10,171 bases of DNA, taken from NCBI GenBank assembly GCA_937881145.1, contig CALGFL010000524.1:1-10171 (forward strand), in the 5' to 3' direction. Position 1 is the first letter of the stretch. Every line of letters starts with the position of its first letter. A model generated the notes under the pieces. It was given only the letters and a program-made list of their open reading frames with translations, ran no database searches and was not told the DNA's origin. Below are positions 5,105 through 10,171 of the stretch, piece after piece. This DNA comes from an uncultured Bordetella sp. (GTDB lineage: Bacteria; Pseudomonadota; Gammaproteobacteria; Burkholderiales; Burkholderiaceae_B). Position numbers and translations under genes: made by a program.

Positions 5105-8100
5105 GCGCATCGCGCCAGCCTTCGGATCACGCCGCGCGCCTGCGCGCATTGAATCCCGCCGAGTCTTTCCTGGTGCAGGCTCCGGCCGGTTCGGGCAAGA
5201 CCGAACTCCTCACCGACCGCATCCTGGCGCTTCTGGCCACCGTGTCGCGGCCCGAAGAAATCGTGGCCATCACGTTCACGCGCAAGGCCGCCTCCGAAAT
5301 GCACGCGCGCGTGCTGAGCAAGCTCGGCGAGGCGCAAGGCCCCGCGCCGGAAAGCGAGCATGCCCGCCGCAGCTGGGAACTGGCGCGCGCGGCGCTGGCG
5401 CGCGATGCCGAATTGGGCTGGCAGCTGCTGCATCATCCGGCGCGCCTGGCCATACGCACCATCGATTCGTTCTGCGCTTCGCTGGTGCGCGGCATGCCGT
5501 GCCTGTCGGGCCTGGGCGGCATGCCCGAACTCGCGAGCGATCCCGAGATTCACTATGCTGCGGCCGCGCGCGCGACGCTGGCCTATGCCGAGGTGTCCGA
5601 CCAGGTGCGGGCGCTGATCGAGCACATGGACGTCGACGTCAACGCCGCCTGCGAAGCCATCGTGGGCATGTTGGCCCAGCGTGACCAATGGATGCCCTTG
5701 TTGAAAGAGCGCGATGTCGATCGCGCAACCCTGGAACGCATGCTGGCCGACGCGGTGAGCGAAGACATGCGCACTGTGGCGCGCGTCATGCCCATGGGCT
5801 GGCAGGATGCATTGCGGGAGATCGCGCGCCTGGCCGCGGCCGAACTGGATGGCGCGGATTCGAACCCGCTGGCGGCGCTGCGCGATTGGCACGGCGACCT
5901 GGCGAGCGAGTCCGCACAATCGGCGCAATGGCTGGCGCTGGCTCATCTGCTGCTGACCAAAGAAGGCGGATTGCGCAAGAGTGCCAACAAAAACCTGGGC
6001 TTTCCCCCCGGCTGCGCGCACAAGGCGCCGTTCACGCAGTGGCTGGAGGGTGCCGAGCTCGACGCCTCGCGCTGGACGGGCCGCCTGCACGCCCTGCGCA
6101 GCGCGCCGCCCGCGCATTTCACCGACGAGCAGTGGCGGATACTGAGCGCGCAGCTCCTGACGCTGCAGCTGGCGGTGACGCAATTGCACCAATGCTTTGC
6201 CGAATCCGGCGAAGTCGATTTCATCGAGATCGCCCAGCGCGCGCAGCAAGCGCTGGGATCGGCGGACGATCCGGGCGAACTGCTGCTCAAGCTCGATGCG
6301 TCCATCCGTCATTTGCTGGTCGACGAATTCCAGGACACCAGCCTGACGCAGATCCATCTGCTGGACACGCTGACCGCGGGATGGCAAGCCGGCGACGGCC
6401 GCACGCTGTTCCTGGTGGGCGATCCCATGCAGTCCATCTACCGTTTTCGCAAGGCCGAGGTGGGCCTCTTCTTGAACGCGGCAGAGCGCGGCATCGGCGA
6501 GATATCGCTGCAGCGCCTCACGCTCACCGACAACTTCCGCTCGCAGGCCGGCGGGGTGGATTGGGTGAACGCGACTTTCCAGGCGCTGTTTCCGCGCGAT
6601 AACGACGCCGCGGCCGGCGCCATACGCTATACCCCGTCCGAGGCCTTCAACCCGGCCATGGACGGACCGGCGGTGCAGTTTCATGTGGCGTTCGGCGCAA
6701 ACGGGCCTTCGGACGCGGACGCACAGGCCGAAGACACCGCCGTTGCGCTGGTGCGCCAGGCCCTGGCGCAGGCCAGGCCGGACAGCCGTCATCCCGTGGC
6801 CATCCTGGTGCGCGCGCGCGGGCACCTGGCCAAGCTTGCGCGGCGCCTGGCGGACGAGGGCATTGCCTGCCGCGCCGTGGACCTGGTTCCTTTGGCGCGG
6901 CGCGAAGTCGTGGCCGACCTGGTGCAGCTGATGCGCGCCCTGGCGCATCCCGCGGATCGCCTGGCCTGGCTGTCGGTGCTGCGCGCGCCCTGGTGCGGAC
7001 TCAAGCTGGATACGTTGCACGCGCTCTTCGGCCGCGATCTGCGCACGCCGGTACCGGCGCTGCTGGCGGCCGCCTTGCGCGCGCCGCGTGGCGAAACACA
7101 GCAGGCGCAGGCCTCGGCGCAGCAGGCGCAGCGCGGCCTGTGGGATGCCGCTCCCGAGCCTTGCCGCGCCGAGCAGGTGCTCGAGCCCGACGAATGGCTG
7201 CGCCTGCGGCGCGTGGCGGGCATCCTGCTCGACGCCGGCAACGATAGCGGCGCGTTGCCCTGGGCGGCGTGGATCGAATCGCTATGGCAGCGCCTGGGCG
7301 GCGCGGCGCTCTACGCCGAAGGCTCGGCCGACGACGCCGAAAGCCTGTTCGCGCTGATCGAGCGCCTGGCTCCGCATGGCGGCCTGGATCTGACCCGGCT
7401 CGATGCCGCGCTGGAGCGCCTCTTCGCGGCTCCCGCGTCCGAGGCCGCGCGTGACGATCCCGACACGCCGACGCGCGCGGTCCAGATCATGACCATGCAC
7501 AAATCCAAGGGCCTGCAGTTCGACACGGTGATCTTGTACGGCCTGCACCGCAAGCCGGCCGGCGACAGGGCGCCGCTGGTGCGCATCGAGCAGAGCGGCG
7601 ACCGCGTGCTGTTCGGTCCGGTCAAGCCGCGCGCCGAAAAAGACGCGGATCCCATCTCGCGCTATCTGGCCTTGCGCGAGCAGCGCCGCGCCGACTACGA
7701 AGTCGACCGCCTGCTTTACGTGGCCGCCACGCGCGCCCGGCATGCCCTGCATCTGGTGGCCAATGCCTCGGCCGACCCGAAGACGGGGCAGGCCAAGGCG
7801 CCCGCGGCGGGCAGCCTGCTCGCGCGCTTATGGGACGCGGTGCCGTCCGGGCAGAAGCAGCCCCCGCTCGGCGACGCGCACGATGCGGCCGAGGCGGCGC
7901 CACCGGTGAGCAGCCAGCTTCTGAGGCGTCTGGCACCCGAGGCCGTGGCGCAGCTGGGCGGACAGGTCTGGCGGCCGGGCAACCCGGGCTTCGGCGTGCC
8001 GGCGCCGGGCAACCGGCCCTGGTGGCAGGAAAGCGGCCAACCAGCCTGGCAACTGGAAGAAGCCTATGACGCGGCCATCGGTACGCTGGCCCATGCCTGG

Positions 8101-8565
8101 CTTGCGCGCCTCGGCGCGGACGGCCTGCAGGCCTGGCCACCCGACGCCTTGCGCGGCCGGCTGCCCTTGATGAGCCGCCAGCTCACGCGCGCGGGCGTGC
8201 CGCAGTCGCAGGCTGGTCCGGCCGCCGGTATCGTGCTCGAAACGCTGCTGGCCACCCTGGACGACGAACGCGGCCGCTGGCTGCTGTCGCAGTCTGGCGC
8301 GCGCCGCGAATGGCCGCTGATCGACGCCAGCGGCAAGGTATCGGTGATCGATCTGGCTGTCAGCACCGAAGGCGGCTGGCTGATCGTCGACTACAAGACG
8401 GGCCTGGCCCACCCGGGCGAATCGCCAGCGGATTTCGCCCAGCGCATGCGCCGCCGTCACGGTGATCAGCTGGAGCGCTATTGCCGCTCCGTGACCTCCA
8501 TGGACGGCCGCCCGGCCCGGGCCGCGCTGTATTTCCCGAGAGCCCAAGCCTGGATCGAATTCTGA
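5101..8565 (+). CDS. AddA/RecB-like UvrD-family helicase-nuclease
   Basis: This 1154-residue superfamily 1A helicase carries a C-terminal RecB-type nuclease and should be the motor subunit that unwinds and trims double-strand breaks for RecA loading. The helicase motifs are complete: Walker A APAGSGKT (27-34), motif Ia AITFTRKAA, Walker B LLVDEFQDTS (D408, E409), motif III VGDPMQSIYRFR (440-450), motif IV LTDNFRS, motif V TMHKSKGLQF (798-807) and motif VI LLYVAATRAR (Arg878 region). The nuclease residues are also intact: His998 in GTLAHAW, Glu1070, Asp1084 in VIDLAV, D1097-Y-K1099-TG, and Q1123-L-E-R-Y1127. Length and order fit AddA/RecB-type proteins of proteobacteria; RecB itself is the main alternative name. 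With the AddB-like partner directly upstream and no recC or recD nearby, an AddAB-style two-subunit enzyme is favoured. It is cytoplasmic, and its start is fixed by the ATGA overlap and a good ribosome site. Confidence 0.92.
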   Translation: MSASRQPSDHAARLRALNPAESFLVQAPAGSGKTELLTDRILALLATVSRPEEIVAITFTRKAASEMHARVLSKLGEAQGPAPESEHARRSWELARAALARDAELGWQLLHHPARLAIRTIDSFCASLVRGMPCLSGLGGMPELASDPEIHYAAAARATLAYAEVSDQVRALIEHMDVDVNAACEAIVGMLAQRDQWMPLLKERDVDRATLERMLADAVSEDMRTVARVMPMGWQDALREIARLAAAELDGADSNPLAALRDWHGDLASESAQSAQWLALAHLLLTKEGGLRKSANKNLGFPPGCAHKAPFTQWLEGAELDASRWTGRLHALRSAPPAHFTDEQWRILSAQLLTLQLAVTQLHQCFAESGEVDFIEIAQRAQQALGSADDPGELLLKLDASIRHLLVDEFQDTSLTQIHLLDTLTAGWQAGDGRTLFLVGDPMQSIYRFRKAEVGLFLNAAERGIGEISLQRLTLTDNFRSQAGGVDWVNATFQALFPRDNDAAAGAIRYTPSEAFNPAMDGPAVQFHVAFGANGPSDADAQAEDTAVALVRQALAQARPDSRHPVAILVRARGHLAKLARRLADEGIACRAVDLVPLARREVVADLVQLMRALAHPADRLAWLSVLRAPWCGLKLDTLHALFGRDLRTPVPALLAAALRAPRGETQQAQASAQQAQRGLWDAAPEPCRAEQVLEPDEWLRLRRVAGILLDAGNDSGALPWAAWIESLWQRLGGAALYAEGSADDAESLFALIERLAPHGGLDLTRLDAALERLFAAPASEAARDDPDTPTRAVQIMTMHKSKGLQFDTVILYGLHRKPAGDRAPLVRIEQSGDRVLFGPVKPRAEKDADPISRYLALREQRRADYEVDRLLYVAATRARHALHLVANASADPKTGQAKAPAAGSLLARLWDAVPSGQKQPPLGDAHDAAEAAPPVSSQLLRRLAPEAVAQLGGQVWRPGNPGFGVPAPGNRPWWQESGQPAWQLEEAYDAAIGTLAHAWLARLGADGLQAWPPDALRGRLPLMSRQLTRAGVPQSQAGPAAGIVLETLLATLDDERGRWLLSQSGARREWPLIDASGKVSVIDLAVSTEGGWLIVDYKTGLAHPGESPADFAQRMRRRHGDQLERYCRSVTSMDGRPARAALYFPRAQAWIEF

Positions 8566-8572
8566 GGCTCTT

Positions 8573-8588
8573 GTCCGCTGGACTTTTT
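8573..8588 (+). terminator. Weak possible terminator after the repair operon
   Basis: GTCC (8573-8576), triloop GCT, GGAC (8580-8583) and then five T (8584-8588) lie 7 bp after the helicase stop. The 4-bp stem is too short for a confident call. It is the only terminator-like signal between the operon and fliD. Confidence 0.25.
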
Positions 8589-8610
8589 CCTGTCGTTTGG
8601 GTATCAAGAA

Positions 8611-8632
8611 ACTTAAAATCCACTTAATTTCG
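8611..8632 (+). repeat. Imperfect 11-bp tandem repeat upstream of fliD
   Basis: ACTTAAAATCC (8611-8621) is followed directly by ACTTAATTTCG (8622-8632); they agree at 8 of 11 positions. The unit is close to one helical turn, so the copies face the same side of the DNA. It sits about 9-30 bp upstream of the candidate fliD -35 box. It could be an activator site, an UP-like AT-rich element, or chance. Confidence 0.3.
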
Positions 8633-8640
8633 TGGTGTCA

Positions 8641-8671
8641 TTGTCGTCAACGTATCGTCAGATTACGATAA
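8641..8671 (+). promoter_or_regulatory. Candidate fliD promoter overlapping an 18-bp dyad
   Basis: TTGTCG (8641-8646), a 17-bp spacer and TACGAT (8664-8669) give a sigma-70-like promoter with 4 of 6 matches in each box. The -10 sits in TACGATAA, which also matches the sigma-28 -10 consensus GCCGATAA at 6 of 8 positions, but no TAAA lies at the right distance. A perfect dyad, TATCGT (8653-8658) and ACGATA (8665-8670) with 6 bp between, overlaps the -10 and could be an operator. A start near 8676 would give a leader of about 77 nt. Confidence 0.38.
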
Positions 8672-8737
8672 GCATTAATTCAGAATTTGCACCAATCAGG
8701 GGCAAATCCTGGATCGGATGCCTGCAAACAAGCCCCA

Positions 8738-8742
8738 AAGGA
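8738..8742 (+). promoter_or_regulatory. Ribosome-binding site of fliD
   Basis: AAGGA lies 10 nt before ATG 8753. The translated sequence from that ATG begins with a normal FliD N-terminus, which supports this start. Confidence 0.7.
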
Positions 8743-8752
8743 CGAGCGCGCG

Positions 8753-10171
8753 ATGACCAACACGATTTCCAATTCCGCCCACGCAGGTCTGATCACCTCC
8801 CTGGGCGTGGGCACCAGCCTGGATCTTTCCGGCCTGCTGGATCAGCTCCAAAAGGCCGAACTCTCGCCCACCACGGTGATACAGAACCGCATCAACAGCG
8901 TCCAAACCAAGATTTCCGCCTACGGCACCTTGCAGAACGGGGTGCAGGCCGTTCTGAACGCCGCGGCGACCCTGGGCAAAGCCAGCACCTACAACGCCGT
9001 GAAATCCTCCGTCGCGGGCAGCGACATCACCGCCACGACGGGCACGGGCGCCATCGCTGGTTCGTACAAGATCGTGGTCACCGCGCTGGCCCAGGCCGAC
9101 CAGCTCCAGTCGTCCGTCGCCATCGATTCGGCGACCGCCAAAAGCCAGAGCTTCGGCAACGGCGGCTCCATCGTCGTCACGCTGGCCAACGGATCGAGCC
9201 AGACCATCGATCTGAGCACCACCAGCGACACCAGTCTGCAGGGCGTGATCAACGCCATCAACAACAACCCCAAGGCCGGCGTGAACGCCACCGCAGTCAG
9301 CGACGGCAGCGGCGGCTACTATCTGATGCTCACCGGCTCGCAGACGGGCGCCGCCAGCGCCGTCGCGAGCATCAGCGCCAGCGGCAACAGCACGCTGGCC
9401 GGCGCGCTGAACTACACCGCGGGCGCGGCCACCGGCAACAGCCTGAATCTGTCGCAGGCGGCCCAGAACGCCGGCCTCACGATCAACGGCATCGCCGTCA
9501 CCAGCACGGGCAACACCATCGAGGACGCCATCAACGGCGTCACGCTCACGCTCAACAGTGTCACGGCTTCCGGCGGCGGCAATACCCTGAGCGTCGTCAA
9601 CGATCCCAGCGTCACCCAGGGGGCCGTGAGCGCCTTTGTCGGCGCCTACAACGCGCTGCAGAGCACCATCGCCAGCCTGACCAAGTTCGACAACGACGCG
9701 GGCACCCGCGGCCCGCTCACCGGCGACAACGCCACGCATCGCGTGCAGACTTCGCTGGCGCAGGCGCTGCGGGTTTTTTCGAGTTCCGGTGGGGTGCATT
9801 CGCTGGCCGATCTGGGCCTGACCACCAATCCGCTCACGGGCAAGCTCGGCATGGACGGCTCCAAGCTGGATAAGGCGATCGCCAACAACCCGGCCGATCT
9901 GGCCGCGCTGTTCACGGGCGCCAACGGCCTGGCCGCCAATATCCAGAGCGCAGCCGACAACATCCTGGGCAAGAGCGGGGTCAAGGGCATGATCGCCAGC
10001 GCCACGAGCGGGCTGCAGCAGACCATCACCGCGCTGCAGAGCCAGCAGACCCGCCTGATCAGCCGGGTCACGGGGCGCATGAAAGCGTGTCGCGTCCGCT
10101 GCTGGAGTGTGAACGGGCTAGGGGCGACGATGAACGCCACCAGTAATTATCAGACCCATCAGTTTAAAGCG
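8753..10171 (+). CDS. fliD: Flagellar hook-associated protein 2 / filament cap FliD (3' end outside window)
   Basis: FliD is exported through the flagellum and forms the cap at the filament tip, where it directs flagellin folding. 473 codons are open to the last base, with no stop. The N-terminus SLGVGTSLDLSGLLDQL (16-32) is the classic FliD_N signature, followed by heptad-like helices to about 75. LTINGIAVTSTGNTIEDAINGV (about 242-263) is a flagellin hook IN motif. The C-terminal domain includes GVHSLADLGLTTNPLTGKL, NNPADLAALFTG and a long coiled-coil helix ending LQSQQTRLISRV. ATMNATSNY and QFKA near the end are the usual last helix, so only a few codons should be missing. Residues 441-458 do not look like FliD and hold the protein's only Cys (446, 450) and Trp (451). 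The gene is monocistronic at its 5' side; fliS and fliT would be expected downstream, beyond the window. Confidence 0.93.
   Translation, partial: MTNTISNSAHAGLITSLGVGTSLDLSGLLDQLQKAELSPTTVIQNRINSVQTKISAYGTLQNGVQAVLNAAATLGKASTYNAVKSSVAGSDITATTGTGAIAGSYKIVVTALAQADQLQSSVAIDSATAKSQSFGNGGSIVVTLANGSSQTIDLSTTSDTSLQGVINAINNNPKAGVNATAVSDGSGGYYLMLTGSQTGAASAVASISASGNSTLAGALNYTAGAATGNSLNLSQAAQNAGLTINGIAVTSTGNTIEDAINGVTLTLNSVTASGGGNTLSVVNDPSVTQGAVSAFVGAYNALQSTIASLTKFDNDAGTRGPLTGDNATHRVQTSLAQALRVFSSSGGVHSLADLGLTTNPLTGKLGMDGSKLDKAIANNPADLAALFTGANGLAANIQSAADNILGKSGVKGMIASATSGLQQTITALQSQQTRLISRVTGRMKACRVRCWSVNGLGATMNATSNYQTHQFKA

Noticed and set aside
4810..7020. Long minus-strand open frame of 736 codons across the two repair genes
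   Set aside because: It is antisense to two intact genes with full motif sets. Its composition (rich in Arg, Gln, Ala and His, with no domain) is typical of antisense frames in GC-rich coding DNA.
8632..9873. Plus-strand frame of 413 codons starting GTG upstream of fliD
   Set aside because: It is the neighbouring frame of fliD; beyond the first codons it is an Arg/Gln/His-rich shadow, while the frame from 8753 gives a clear FliD protein.
1..10171. CRISPR array, insertion sequence, toxin-antitoxin or phage-defence system
   Set aside because: No regularly spaced repeats, transposase, terminal inverted repeats or defence-type gene pair were seen. The helicase-nuclease pair is best explained as AddAB-like repair, not as a defence island.

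Overview
The window is GC-rich, protein-dense chromosomal DNA from a motile Gram-negative bacterium. The gene families point to a betaproteobacterium of the Burkholderiales, most likely Bordetella, Achromobacter or a relative. The pointers are a PBP7-type endopeptidase with a Lys/Ala-rich N-terminus, a paired AddB-like/AddA-like repair operon with a ~900-residue AddB-like subunit, and a FliD flagellar cap protein. The genus is an inference from protein style, not from a search.

Layout. (1) 2-355, + strand: the 3' part of a DJ-1/PfpI family gene. It converges on (2) 423-1553, - strand, an exported D-alanyl-D-alanine endopeptidase; one bidirectional hairpin terminator at 377-406 serves both. 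(3) 1554-1884: a gene-free, partly AT-rich spacer with a possible minus-strand terminator and a leader hairpin. (4) 1885-1959: tRNA-Arg(CCT), with CCA encoded. Directly against its 3' end, on the - strand, lies what looks like a C-terminal scrap of a GFA-family (formaldehyde-activating-like) gene. (5) 2101-2298, - strand: a 65-residue zinc-ribbon protein. (6) 2351-5104 and 5101-8565, + strand: an AddB-like nuclease subunit and an AddA/RecB-like helicase-nuclease, joined by an ATGA overlap. (7) 8566-8752: a regulatory spacer with a candidate promoter and an 18-bp dyad. (8) 8753-10171, + strand: fliD, open to the end of the window.

How the genes work together. The two repair genes form one translationally coupled unit and should make a heterodimer that resects double-strand breaks. 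The other genes appear to be independent housekeeping loci: cell-wall remodelling, a tRNA, a small zinc protein and flagellar assembly. No CRISPR array, transposase, phage gene or obvious new system is present.

The points most worth a second look are: apparent loss of the Fe-S cluster cysteines at both ends of the AddB-like nuclease domain; an abnormal Cys/Trp-containing block near the FliD C-terminus; the gene scrap against the tRNA; and a possible leaderless start for the AddB-like gene.
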